DNA from: Pseudopyrenochaeta lycopersici
Lineage: Eukaryota; Ascomycota; Dothideomycetes; Pleosporales; Pseudopyrenochaetaceae
Assembly (NCBI GenBank): GCA_003313425.1
Contig: NHZP01000007.1
Location: forward strand, 248,001-312,000
Direction: 5' to 3'
DNA length: 64,000 nucleotides
Numbering within the stretch: position 1 is the stretch's first letter; the number at the start of each line of letters is the position of its first letter. Positions 1 to 12,004 of this stretch are shown here, piece by piece. Under the pieces are notes generated by a model. It saw only the letters and a program-made list of their open reading frames with translations, did no database searches and was not told the origin of the DNA. Position numbers and translations under genes: made by a program.

Positions 1-1
1 T

Positions 2-1767
2 GGGGATCCCATGTCTCCACGAGAAGTTTCTCATGCACGAACAATTTCGGACACTTCAACCGATGCCACTGACGACGACAACAGTCGCGCCGCTCAGCTC
101 ACCAAGCTTAGCGACGAGGCAGCGCATTGGCAATCGAAACACTTGGAGGTCATCGAAGCCACCAAAGCGTCCGAAAAGCGACACCTCGATACCGTTCGGG
201 ACCTCGAGTCAGCAAAGACTCAACTTGAAGCAAGTCATGCCTCCCGTTTGGCCGAATTGGAGCAGTCTAAGGGTGCGGAAGCCGAAATTGCTCTGGAGCA
301 AGAACGGGCGAAGCATGCCACCCTCGTTGCTTCTCTGCAGAGTCAGGTTGACGAACACAGAGCTACCGCTGTGAACAATGCTGCGCGCCTCGCAGAGCTT
401 GAAGGCTCTCATGCAAACATCATCAAACAGGTGGAGGAGAATGCAGAAGCACGGGCACTCACTGAGAAGGAACTCGAAACTCATAGGTCGCTCGTGTCGA
501 ACTTGGAGAAGCAGATTGAGGAGCACAAGTCCGCTATCGACTATCACCAACAGGGTATGGACTCTTTGCAAAAGTCACATGCCGCTGAACTTGAGAAGCT
601 GTCCTCTGAGCTTACAACGCATCAAAATTCTGCGACTTTGTTGCAGGCTGATCTCACAAAGGCAAAGACCGATGTGGATACTCTCCTCAAGGGCATTGCT
701 ACCGCTTTGGGCCAAGAGACCGACTTTGACACAGTGCATTCTCACATAGAGTCCTTAGTCCAGGAGAGGAAGTCCATTTCAACACAAATGGAACAGGCCA
801 TTAACGATCTTAGGGTTGCAAGGCAGGAGCTTTCTGATGCTACAAACACCATTAGTACTCTCAAAGGAAATCTGAAGGAGTTCGAGCTCATCAACGCGGA
901 GACTCTGAAAGAGCTGGAGAAAGTTAGCGAGAAGGAGCTCAAGAGCTCTCGACTTGTCCAAGAGCTTGAAGACCAGCTCAACCAGAACTGGGATCAGCAC
1001 GAGGCTGCCAACAATCGCTTGTCTGCTCTTCAGACCGAACGCTCTCGTGAGTTGCAAGATGCTATTGTTCACGGGGAGAATTTCGAAAAGGAAGTCCAAG
1101 AGTCTCGCATCAAGATTGCGCTTTTGGAGGTAAGCTCGTGCTCGCTCTCTCCTATATTTAATCCGACTAACATGCACAGTCTCAACTCTTGGATGCAAAG
1201 CGAAACTCGGCTCGCGCTTCCATCGATCCTCGGGAAGATCTTCAGAGATCCAATTCCAACAATTCAAATGCTCGCAAGAGTACCTCACATACTTCCTTGC
1301 CCTCACCACCACCTGCCATTCCTCTTCCGCCACTGCCTCCTGGCAGCCCTCCACCCCAGGCTACTGCACCTTCACCTCCTACGTCACGTCATCAAAGCAA
1401 AGATATCGCACATGCTCAGCTCGTCGAAGACCAAGAGGCTCGCATTCGCACTATCGAGAAACATCTTTTCGCTGAGAAGCAATTGACTGCTACCCTCGAG
1501 GATGCGTTGACGGACCTCGAGGCCTCTAGCACGAAGACCAAGACGGACTTGGACCAATTCAGAAAGAAGTGCGCAGGCTTGGAGGAAGAGCTCAGCGTTA
1601 TGCGCAAAGAGCGCAGCGTAGCACGACACTCGCTTCAAGCCGTCGAAGAAGAGCGCAATGCTCGTCTGCGCGTGGAAGCTGAGCGCGCACACCTCGAGGC
1701 CCGCATGGCGGCCCTCAACAACGCCAATAAGAAGGGCAAGAAGAAAGGCACCTTGAACTGCTTCTAA
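2..1767 (+). CDS. C-terminal part of a long coiled-coil protein, possibly a kinesin tail (5' end outside the window)
   Basis: Two exons are visible, 2-1129 and 1180-1767, joined in phase 0 across a 50-nt intron (1130-1179) with a CTAAC branch site. The frame is open to the window edge, so the ATG at 11 need not be the true start. The product is rich in Glu, Lys, Gln, Ala and Leu with heptad spacing over about 370 residues. A Ser/Pro-rich linker with proline runs follows, then a second coiled coil, then a lysine cluster ending in Leu-Asn-Cys-Phe. This layout fits the stalk and tail of a large fungal kinesin, and the end resembles what I recall of fungal kinesin-family proteins. No motor domain lies in the window, so any long coiled-coil protein (golgin, tropomyosin-like) remains possible. 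Confidence 0.6.
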
Positions 1768-4390
1768 GCCCATTTCTTCTCATACATCCATCCATACACA
1801 CTTTACATTCTTGTATCTTCTTTGCCACCTGCTTCTACCGGCGCAACTGGAAAAAGATGTTACATACCCTCGAGACATCGGACGTTATTCCGTCACTGCC
1901 GACTTTAGAGCCGATTTTAGTTCATTTCTTTTCGACATGTGTTTACGGTTCACACGATTTGCAATGCTTGGCCTCCGCACATCTGGCACGCACGTACATT
2001 TTTGGACGCAGATGAAGGTCATGTCGGTCAGGCATTGAAAGGTTGTTTTATACCTCTTTTCCTCTTCGCTTTGTGTCATTATGTTCACATGCCCCATACC
2101 CATACCCTACATACCCCTCTACCCTTTTACTTCCTTAATGTATACTACCATTGGCGACCGGAGGTGGCTATAGTGCTATCATGCCTGGAGTGACGATTTA
2201 CACAAATTGGCCTTTGAGATATTCACGAGCAACGCAGCACACAGCATTTAGTGCATGGGGCGCAGCTTCAATTGGGCGAAGTCATTTGGACGATGAATAT
2301 AAACTCGGTTACTTTCTTCTCTCAGCTTTACTTTTGCCTCTAAATGAATTGATGCAACCCAGCGGAAGGGAAACAAATGCAATGAGCCAGACAAAGAGCA
2401 GCCAGTATAAACACAGCACTTTCGTCTGTAACACCACTCTGGTGCACCTGATTCTGACCAGGTCCAAACCCTCTGCCATTTGTTGATGCTCGATTATCTT
2501 AGGCATAGAAAAAGGCGTCAGGACCTCGATCCGTACATACTTAGACTTAATATTGTGCAACAATATGATCTGTACTTTCTTGAGCTAGATTTGCCGCTAT
2601 AGGTCAGAACTCGACAGCGAACGACTGCATGCATGTGATGTATCTTAGACATACGGTGGTCTTCAGACAAGGGATTGGTTGATTACATAAGCACGCTACG
2701 GCGGAATGGTCGCACCGAGCGATCCCAAGCTAAATTTTCTGGAACCTTTCAGAACGACTTTCCTCGACAATCTTTTGATTCTCTACGCACCAATATTGTG
2801 CGCTTCTGGCACCCGCCCGTTGATTTTGTGCTAACATAGTTTGCGCGCCTGCTCTGAGCTCTCAGTAAGTTGGCCACCCTTCCTTTGCGATGCCCGCAGA
2901 AGATTACTTTTAAGAAACAATCCAACTCCTACAACATCGTGAAGGACGACCTACTTTTAGGTTTACAATGATGCATCATCTTAGCATTGCAGCATCTTCG
3001 TATTTTCGTTTGAACGAATTGCTAATAGTGCTGTAGTTCTGCTTCGTCGCACAGAATAGCTCGTCCGCGCCGTCACTCTCTCATTAAAAGGTACGATACA
3101 CTTCCCTTACCCACCCCCCGCAGAGTGATGATACAACGACACGGAAAGGCATTCCTCGACCTGAATATACAATGTCGACACCTTCGTAATTAAGTTTCAG
3201 CCTTGTCTGATTTCTGCTCATTATCCTGACACTTTTCGCACACTTTTTGCAAAGCTCGAAAAGCTAACGATGTATTTGCAGGTACATATTATCCCACTCA
3301 AATTCTTCCCTCGTTTCGCTCGGACTTTGCGTTGTTCCGCGAATACACCTACCTTCTGATGAGACCCCTGATGCGTCGGGCGGACAGATTGTACTCCTCA
3401 ACCGGCATCCGTTAAAAGCAGGCGTACAAACCTGTGGGTGTTTGGGAAGGGATGTACTTGTTGAAACAGCATCACTGATCCACGACATACACTGCACTTG
3501 TTCTGACATCATTCTGCCGATTCTTGAACTAACAAATGTCGCAGGTATGGCATTTTCTTGTTCTCTTCAGGCGGTCCGTCATTCAAATGATGATTCTTGA
3601 TATTCACACTGTGTGAGCGGCGGCGTTGTAACGAGCGTCCGTCGTACTGATCACTTAACAAAATCTGATTTAATGAGGCAAGTTTGCACTATCGATATCA
3701 GTATTGTGATTCTCGGCTAATTTATGTAGACTGATTCTTGATGGACTTGCACTGCTCTCATCCGACCTGGATGTACTTGTCTTTTAAGGCTGATAGGCTG
3801 ACAAGTGCGTTCCAGTATTTGATCGTGATATCATCCATCTATTGGCCTTTGTTCTATCAGTAAGTTCTTGCCCCTACCTGCCCATACCACCTTTTCCTGA
3901 TGAACACTTTGAAATGCTGTATTATTTCCGAAAATTCTTGAGGAAAAAAACCTTGGAGAACTGACACCTACTCCACCTTTCCGCCTGCCGTCAGACGCTT
4001 CTGGTAGGCGTTTTGCTGACCAGTTATAGTACTTTACAAGTCACGACTGCTTCTGAATGAGGCCTACGTAGCTCGTTTTGTTCCATAGTGAATATAGTGT
4101 TTCTAGCTTCATACTTATCGACTTTCGACTGTGAACGTGTATATCACCTACCGTTAACCTTACAATAGCTTCTACTGTTCTTGTGTCTGTTGTTAATACT
4201 CTCTGTAAGTCTATCTCTCGTCTTCCTTTCTACTACCCACATGATGCCCAAAAAATATGTTTTAATTTCTGCATTACCACTGGAGAAACAATGACTTTAT
4301 CACCCTGATGCTTCAAACCAATTCCCCACGAGTGCTTGTCCGAAGCCGATTGTTTGCTAAACAGACACAGTGTGCATACCACGGCCGCTC

Positions 4391-4420
4391 TGAGCGAGGT
4401 CGCATTGAGCGAGGTCGCAT
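4391..4420. repeat. 15-bp tandem repeat, two exact copies
   Basis: TGAGCGAGGTCGCAT occurs at 4391-4405 and again at 4406-4420. It is followed by a diverged partial third copy beginning TGACCGACGT. The unit length is a multiple of three, but no gene is supported here. Confidence 0.8.
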
Positions 4421-5701
4421 TGACCGACGTAACTAGTTTCTTCAACATAGCATTAATATTTTCTTCAATGTTCCAGGCCCTGTGTGTCGGTGTGCAAGAT
4501 CAACGTGTTCGCGAACTATTTCCCGCACTATACGATCACCCCATCGTTCTCTTTGTAACTCCCTCAACGGAACCACTTCGTAGCTAGCTTCCCGTGACCG
4601 CCTTTCTCACCGTAACCTCGAGGTAGACCCTGACTCCGTTCTGCAGCGCGCTCGCCCGCCCCGCCCCAGCTTCCCATCTTCCCAACATTGTGGGCGACGA
4701 GGCTGCTTTTGGCATGGTTATTCGCGTGTGTGCGTGCATGCATGAAATGGCGGTCAGCATGGCGCGTGCTGGCCGTCACTTGTAGAGATGCCGGTTTAGC
4801 GGATTTAGCTGCAGGTACTGTACCGTTTTCTCTCTGAACATGCTGCAATTCCCCCCCTGTCCATCGTTACGGAATGGGGTATCTTGTTTGTGATTGTCAA
4901 TCGCGCTTTTGGGGCAAGATGTGCACGGGTGGACGGGGCTAGGCATTAATTGACAGGTTGATCAGCATGTGGGGGGGCCGAGACTTGTGTGATTAAGCGG
5001 CGCGTCATTGTTTGGTAAGGAAACGGCAATTGTGTGCTCAGGGCCGGAGTTGTATGTTTTGATAGTAGACGGAAGCTATCTTGACATCAGAGAAGGATGG
5101 GAGCTAGTTGGGGGTGGTGTGGGATGACGTGGTGTATCAGTGTGGGGTTGGACGCGCATGATTCAACGCTTGCGCATGTACTACTATGTGCGTAAGTATT
5201 ATCGATAGCCGGCAGTGGCAGCGGTGTGGAGGCGGTAAATTTAATGCAATTGATAGGAAAAGGAAGGGGATAAAGTGTTTCGTAAACAATGGGTAAGTAT
5301 GCTTGTAGTTGCGTTTGTGTATTTTGCTATAGCTGTCTATCAAACAATCAACTTTATTCGGACCGACAAACAGTTCCGATAAAGCCACAGCTGGAATGGC
5401 AGCACGCTCCGTGTGAAGGTGATTGGATGTAATTAAAAACAAAGCAGTGCACATGGGAATCATTGGAACAGCTGAAGAGGAAATTCATCGGCCTCTGCAA
5501 ATAGACTGGCTCACGTAAACGAGCAGCTGAATGGGGAAGGCTGGGCTAAGGTTCTCACCATAAGCAGAGTGTGGCGTGGGCGTACCGGGACGAACCTTTG
5601 CGAAAAGAGGGGACAGCCGTTTGAGATGCTGAGCTGACGTGGGAACGTCGGGCGTAGTGAGCTTCACGTCGGACAGCGATGGTGAGAGATCACAGCATGA
5701 C

Positions 5702-5719
5702 TTTTTTTTGGGGGGGGGG
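5702..5719. repeat. Homopolymer junction, eight T then ten G
   Basis: An uninterrupted T8 run abuts an uninterrupted G10 run. It lies in the gene-free stretch and has no assigned function. Such tracts are also prone to sequencing error. Confidence 0.85.
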
Positions 5720-8139
5720 TATAAGATGAGCGCTTGCAGATGGCAATGACTGCATAGCGAAGGTTCAATATGTTGAGAGCTGGTGCGACATAGTCTCGAA
5801 ATATTGTCTTCGTCGAGTCACGATTGGCTCTCGCGCAATTATTGACGGAGGCGTTGCGCAACGTGAGTGGGTACGTTTCAACATCAAGCGATAATGTGTT
5901 GCTTCGCGGGTCACTGAGTGGAGGGGCAAAAATACTCTCAGAAGGAACATTTGCGGAAAGATCCACCTACGTCGGAGTCTTTCGCGACCGCGCCACACTG
6001 CGAGGTATTCACGGAAGGGCTATGTCATCTTCGGGAGCAGGTGTAGCTCCAGGCTTAGCTGCTGTCCTACGTCGTTGCTTATTTACTGGAATTGAGATGA
6101 CGATCGTTTGATGTCCCGCGGAGGCGTGCACTAGAGTGTTCAAATAGGGAAAACTTGGAATAAGCAAGCGGATCGCGACATCTCATCCCTTTCTACGATG
6201 TCATTCATATCTTAGATCTTGGAAACAATGCTGCGAAGGAGTATGATGCTCGATGTGACCGCAAGGCATGTTCCAAGAACAAGGGAAGCAGGCTGAGCAT
6301 TGCGTGAATGTAACCGGTTTTTGAAATGAGCACGAGGTCAAAAGCTTCATTTGAGGATGACGCAGGACTGCCCTATGGTAGGCCTACACTCTCTGCCCCG
6401 TGTCGCGTTGTTCAAATGTTTGCGCGTCGGCCTTATTGTCTTCGCATATATAGCATCTTGGTGGAAGCGAAGACTGTTTCGTTGGCTTATGGTGGTGCCG
6501 AAGGGGCCTATAGAGTGTGAACAGCCACCCACCTGCTATGCATTAGAGTGAGAAAACGCGGTCTGACGACAAGGGAAAACAAACGCCCGTTGAATGAAAA
6601 GAGGCCGTGAATACACGCGATCGCGGTGGTGTGTTCCGTTTCTGGTGCGGAAGATGACTTGCATCGTTCTACAGGAATCGGCGCCGTGTGAGCAAGTGAA
6701 ATGCTGCGTGATTTTCGGGTTCTAGTTTGTTATTGGCCGGCTCTTGAATCCACAACTGGCTGAATGCGAATGCAAATGGGCACGAGAACCTGATTCGGGC
6801 CCGTGGAACATTGGACTTTGGCAAGTTCGATTGCTGTGCTTCCAAATATTGTAGCGTTGGAGCCACTGGTATGTCTTTGTGGCAATAAAGCATACTAGTC
6901 AGGGCCTGCAACGTCGTGCATCTCCTGTAACACTCGGTGCTCGTGCATCGCGAAAGGAATTAGAGCCGGATGAGAGATTTCAAAAAGAAGGAGGCACATG
7001 TGCCGAAGAAGGTTGTCAGTGTTCGACGGGCGTGTTGAAGGTGGGCCAGCAATCTATTTTGATGACCTTTGACAAGGTTACAACACGAGAGAAACGTTCT
7101 GGAAAATGAGAGGGCCTGATTAGAGATGATGGCCCGTCCTTAATACTAACGACTCGCCCAGCAAGAGAAATAACACAGGAATGTCGTCGCGCTTGGGCAC
7201 GAGCTGTTCATGGCAGCTCCTGGATGTCCGTGGCTGACAGCGGACAGCGCTGCGGGAAGAACCAGACGGCATTGCGTGCTTCGGGAAGGCAGCGCGACTG
7301 GCTGGTGTTTCAATGAACTATGCTCAAGCAGTTTGCACAAAGTTTATTGGAGGAGGGGCAATCACAGTTGCGAGTGCAAGAAACTTTGCCGTAAAATATG
7401 GCCGAGGCAGGATAGAGTTGACAGCGAAAGTCACTCTCGTTTCGTCGATCATAGGGCAGTCACACCACGCGTCGGGCTCTCCACTCCCGCCGATGCCCTG
7501 CGTGCGCCGAGACAGCTTGTGTTGCTGATATCACGACAACGATGAGGTGCGGCGCAGGTCCGAGGAAGGATGGAGCCGTGGGTCCCAAACATTTTGGAAT
7601 TGGACGGGTGGCTGCCCTGATTCCACGCCGCTGGTGTCGGTGATGATGATCACATCGGCGACGGCCCTCGAGCGCGCTATGCTGACTCGAGGATGGGAAG
7701 GTTTGAGCCGTCACGTCGCCGTCTCTGTTCCGGAGTGCCGCGGGCAGACTAGGCGTGTCTCGACTGCAAAACCACGTTGACGGGTGTGGGCGCCAATGGG
7801 TTTAGCCACGATACCCCTGACGGCCAATGGGGTAAGGCTGCAGGATGGTCAGGAACCTGCCACAAATCAGGCACTGGGCGCGGCCGGAGCCAGGCAGAAA
7901 GCGGAAAAGGGGGAGAAAACGTGGTCCTGGCTATGGCCCTGCGCGATGACAGCCTGATGCTTGCTCCTGCCCAACCCTTCCTCGCCATCGAAGGGGGGGG
8001 GATTGCCGAAGGGGTGTGTTGCTTGCTCCTCTCGTGCGGCACAAAGGGTTGCGGCAGCCAGGGCAGCAGAGGCCCCGCGAAAGCCAAGGCAGGCCGCAGC
8101 GGCGCAGGACGCCCGTGCTGTGGCAGCGCATGTCTTTTC

Positions 8140-8190
8140 TGGGGCCTGCGGTGCTGCAGTGCTCGGTGCTGCGGTGCTGCGGTGACTTGG
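8140..8190. repeat. Imperfect GGTGCTGC repeat
   Basis: The octamer GGTGCTGC, with small variations, recurs several times in about 50 bases inside the GC-rich patch upstream of the kinase gene. It looks like a short low-complexity tandem expansion. Confidence 0.6.
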
Positions 8191-8250
8191 TAGGTACATA
8201 AGATTGTGTGCATGCCAATGCATGCGCTGCCAGCCCCAAGCTGCCCCGGT

Positions 8251-9564
8251 CGTAGGCACGCGTCACGTGTGGGCGGTATTGTGCGAAAGAATTCGCGGTG
8301 CTGCCCAGGCCGGCCAATCACCGCCGGCCAAATACCAGAAAAAGGGGGCGGCCCGTCCAATCGTCGCGCGGGCCAAGTGGAACCCGCGCTAGCCACAATC
8401 GAGCCGAACGCTCCTGCCATTCTCCCATCGCGCCTGCCCTCACACGCCCGAGCGTTGACACTGTCAGCCCGGTCCTTCTCTCATTTCGCTCGACTCAATT
8501 GTTCTGCACGCCACATTCACATCTCTCAAAAACAGTCGCGCGCCCGCCATGCTTTTTACTTTCACCGCTATCCCATCATCCCCCGCCAGGTCTCGCTGTG
8601 CTCTGTGTTTCGCTCGTTAATCGCTCGCGTCTCTCCACTCACCAGCCCTGCCGACTCGCTGCCAACGCACAGCTGCGACCGCTCTCACCATAGCAACAGA
8701 CCGACTGCTGGCCTCACCGCGACTTGTCCCGTTCAGGCTTTGCTTTCACCATTATTACGCCTCGCAACGCTCCCCGAGCGCCGCTTCCTCTCTAATCTCC
8801 CTGCCCTAGCCTCGCGACTCGTGCAAAGACCCATTTTGGCTCCCCTTCTCGTCTCCCATTAGAGACGCCGTCCATCAATCACAGAGGGCTGCGGGAACCG
8901 GCGCCTTCTTGTTCGCGTCTTCACGCTCCGACTATCACGCCTGGCTCCCGTTAGACCGCCTCGTGTTTTTCACCCTTTCAAGCCGCTTCACTGCATCTGG
9001 CCTCCTCCTTCACTCTCCTTTGCCATCTTAAAATCCACATCCCTCCTCCCCGCGCGCACAGGCACGGTCAAATCTCCCAGCCCGATCATTAAGCCACTCG
9101 AGCTATGATCACAAAGTCATTCCTCTTTCATGCTCACTAGAACCACCTAACACACGGAATACTACCCGCCTACCGTGGTCCTGGGCTTGTCTCCACACGC
9201 CCTTCCCAACCGTCGTCTCTCATTTCTTCGACACTCCCGCATCTGCATCAACCTAGACCCTTACTGCTGCTCCTATCGCTTCTCAAACCCTTCGATACGC
9301 ACTGGACTCCCCCTCCCCCTCTGCTCGACACATCTACCTCGACTCACATATCTTGTACTACCGACTCTGAAGCTTGGAACCTTTGAATGAAATGAACTAG
9401 AAAGGCCTTTTCGTATTCACCGCCATCACGTTAGGACTTCGCTATCGGTATGTGCAGTCGCATCCAGTCGAAACACCCATATCTAACCTCGCAATAGTCC
9501 TTTCCAATTGGGCGATACAACTCCAGCACAAGTCTTGTGGAGATTGTTGATCCAACCCATCAAA
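8251..9564 (+). promoter_or_regulatory. Long pyrimidine-rich upstream region or leader of the kinase gene
   Basis: Over 1 kb with a strong C and T bias on the plus strand precedes the kinase ATG at 9565. Such CT-rich tracts are common just upstream of or within fungal 5' leaders. A probable leader intron lies at 9448-9497: GTATGT donor, CTAAC branch, TAG acceptor, 50 nt. If it is spliced, the transcript starts before 9448. The open frames in this tract are biased-composition artefacts. Confidence 0.5.
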
Positions 9565-12004
9565 ATGCTACCAGACTCACAGACTCAGCCGCACGGCTGG
9601 GCCTCACTAGAGGAAAGATATGAAGTCATGAAGGACATTGGCGATGGCAGCTTCGGCAGCGTCGCGCTTGCACGCGTACGAACTGCCGGTTCTCACATCG
9701 CTCGTCGTGGTACTTTGGTAGGTGCCCAGTCACGCAGCTGCACAGGCATACAGACAAACTAACACATCTTAGGTTGCGATCAAGACGATGAAGAAGACAT
9801 TTGATTCATTCTCGAGCTGTCTGGAACTCCGAGAAGTCATCTTTCTTCGATCTCTACCGCCACATCCACATCTTGTACCGGCTCTGGACATCTTTCTGGA
9901 CCCCTACAGCCGAAGGCTCCACATTGCGATGGAGTACATGGACGGAAACTTGTACCAGCTCATGAAGGCGCGAGACCACAAACCCATGGACGCTCACAGC
10001 GTGAAGAGCATACTGTTCCAGATTCTCTCTGGCCTCGAACACATCCACGATCGCGAGTTCTTCCACCGCGACATCAAGCCAGAGAACATCCTTGTGTCTA
10101 CATCGCAACACAACGATTCATCACATCCGTTTCGTCGCTACTCTGCAATGATGACTCCCCCATCGACACCACCAGTCTACACCATTAAGATTGCGGATTT
10201 CGGACTAGCCAGAGAGACTCATTCGAAGCTCCCATATACCACATATGTTTCAACGCGATGGTACCGTGCACCCGAGGTTCTGCTCCGTGCGGGCCATTAC
10301 TCCGCACCTGTCGATATCTGGGCAGTTGGTGCCATGGCAGTCGAAATTGCTACTTTGAAGCCCCTTTTCCCTGGTGGAAATGAAGTTGATCAAGTATGGA
10401 GGGTGTGTGAGATCATGGGCAGTCCTGGAGGCTGGGTCAACAAGCACGGACAAAAAGTTGGAGGCGGTGAATGGAAGGAAGGTGTCAGATTAGCGCAGAA
10501 GCTGGGCTTCTCATTCCCAAAGGTATGTTTCTTCGAATCCCGCCAGTGAGACAACCACTGACTTTGATTGTAGATGGCTCCACATTCGTTGGATACCATT
10601 CTTCAAACACCACAATGGCCTGCCAGTTTGGCCACCTTTGTCACGTGGTGCTTATTGTGGGATCCACGAGCAAGGCCAACGTCAGCTCAAGCGCTAGCAC
10701 ACGAGTATTTCCAGGACGCTTTTGACCCCCTGCGTCTGAAGTCCTCGTCTTCGAAGTTATTGGGTCGCAAGCAGTCCGAACTCTCTGCGAAGGACTCACC
10801 AGAATCCTCCCCCAGCCTCACCTCAAAGACTTCGTCGTGGCTGCGCCGTTCGTTGGTTGCACGGGAAAGCGCTCCAGCAGTCCCACAGCACTCCACAGCA
10901 CAGCCGCTGTCACCTCGACCGTCGCCTGCTCACGCGAATTCTGGGGATGTAAGTGGGTCGACTAAGCAGCGTCCTGCTGCTACTAAGCGAGCTACGTGGA
11001 CGAACGGGGTTCCTCCCAATGGCGCGCCTATCCCAATCCTGCCTTCCATTAAACCTATTTCTCCACTATCGGCTGAAGTCACTGCACAAGCGAGTGTACG
11101 TGCTGCAGATGGCGATGAAAAGGCTGCAAAGAAGATTGGCCGTCAACTGTCTGTCGCTTCACACGGTAATCACTATGCAGACATTCATCGCCAAGAAGCT
11201 GAACGAGCATTGAACGGCCAATCAGGTCTAGTTTCCCCGGCCAGCGGTCACAAGGAAGGTTTCTTCTCGCACCTTAGGAAGCGTGCTCGACGATTGTCTG
11301 GACGTTACCAGACCCCCATGTCGCCTAACTCGGACGATATTGAGGCCAATGCTGGCTGCGCTCCGTGGGGGGCTACCAGTGCCAGACAATCAATGATTCT
11401 GGATCCGCCCGCACTTGCAGGAGCTACCTCTACCACCTCTGATTTCTCTGAACTCGACAAGGCTCTGCAACATGTGAGGGATAGTGTTGAGGCACACTCT
11501 CAACAGAGCGGCTCATCGAAGAACTCTCGTGCAACAAATCCTATGCTAAAACGTCATCACTCGGTACCTCACGGTCCTGAGCCACGAGTCTCCGAGAACG
11601 GTGTGAACGCACCCATATCCAGCAGAACACGACGAGCGCTCCAAAACAAGTCAAATCCTGCTAATCGATATGAGACTCCTAATGAAGAGGAAGAACTTCT
11701 CAGCGAGGTCCTTGCGTCTGCCCACAAGGCCGCGAAGAAGCTGGACAATCCAAAGACCGTACAACGCTCCCAGACAGATCTTGGGCCTGCTGCGTCTTAC
11801 CTCACCCCGTCACCATCTGCCAACCGCAATAGTGTCGGTTTCGGGCAGTCTGAATACATGACGCCTAGCAAACCCATGGAGATCACGAGAGCTCGTAGCA
11901 AGACTGACGAAGGCGTCTCAAAATGGCCAACGCCACCATACGAGCAGGACTGGGCATCAAGCGTAGCAGCTAGCCTCATGGCAACGCAGAAGCTATATCG
12001 GTAG
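9565..12004 (+). CDS. Ime2/RCK-type Ser/Thr protein kinase
   Basis: Exons 9565-9717, 9773-10522 and 10574-12004 are all joined in phase 0 and give 777 residues. The kinase domain spans about 19-347. It has a glycine loop at 25-33, the ATP lysine in VAIK (K55), the catalytic HRD (D151), DFG at 193-195 and a T-T-Y activation-loop motif at 207-209, followed by the CMGC-type STRWYRAPE. The TxY motif and overall pattern place it in the RCK/MAK group with yeast Ime2, Aspergillus ImeB and Ustilago Crk1, which act in meiosis, light response and development. About 430 C-terminal residues are Ser/Thr/Pro-rich and low in complexity, as in that group. I chose the first ATG that keeps the glycine loop in frame. 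Family is sure; the specific developmental role is inference. Confidence 0.9.

Larger units (their letters stand above)
1768..8250. other. Gene-poor stretch, no convincing coding sequence
   Basis: About 6.5 kb between the coiled-coil gene and the pyrimidine-rich leader of the kinase gene. Open frames here are short, overlap on both strands, and show no recognisable domain or splice pattern. The stretch contains a 15-bp tandem repeat near 4391, a T8G10 run near 5702, other G runs near 4970 and 7994, and a GC-rich patch at 7500-8350 with CCAAT sequences near 7798, 7824 and 8313. The GC-rich patch may be distal promoter of the kinase. I see no transposase or reverse-transcriptase remnant. Confidence 0.6.

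Noticed and set aside
7749..8420. Overlapping long open frames on both strands in the GC-rich patch before the kinase
   Set aside because: High GC content alone lengthens open frames; six overlapping frames with no domain and low-complexity Ala/Arg/Pro translation.
8206..8862. Plus-strand 218-codon frame in the pyrimidine-rich leader
   Set aside because: Ser/Pro/Leu/Arg translation follows directly from the C and T bias, and other frames of the same strand are also open.
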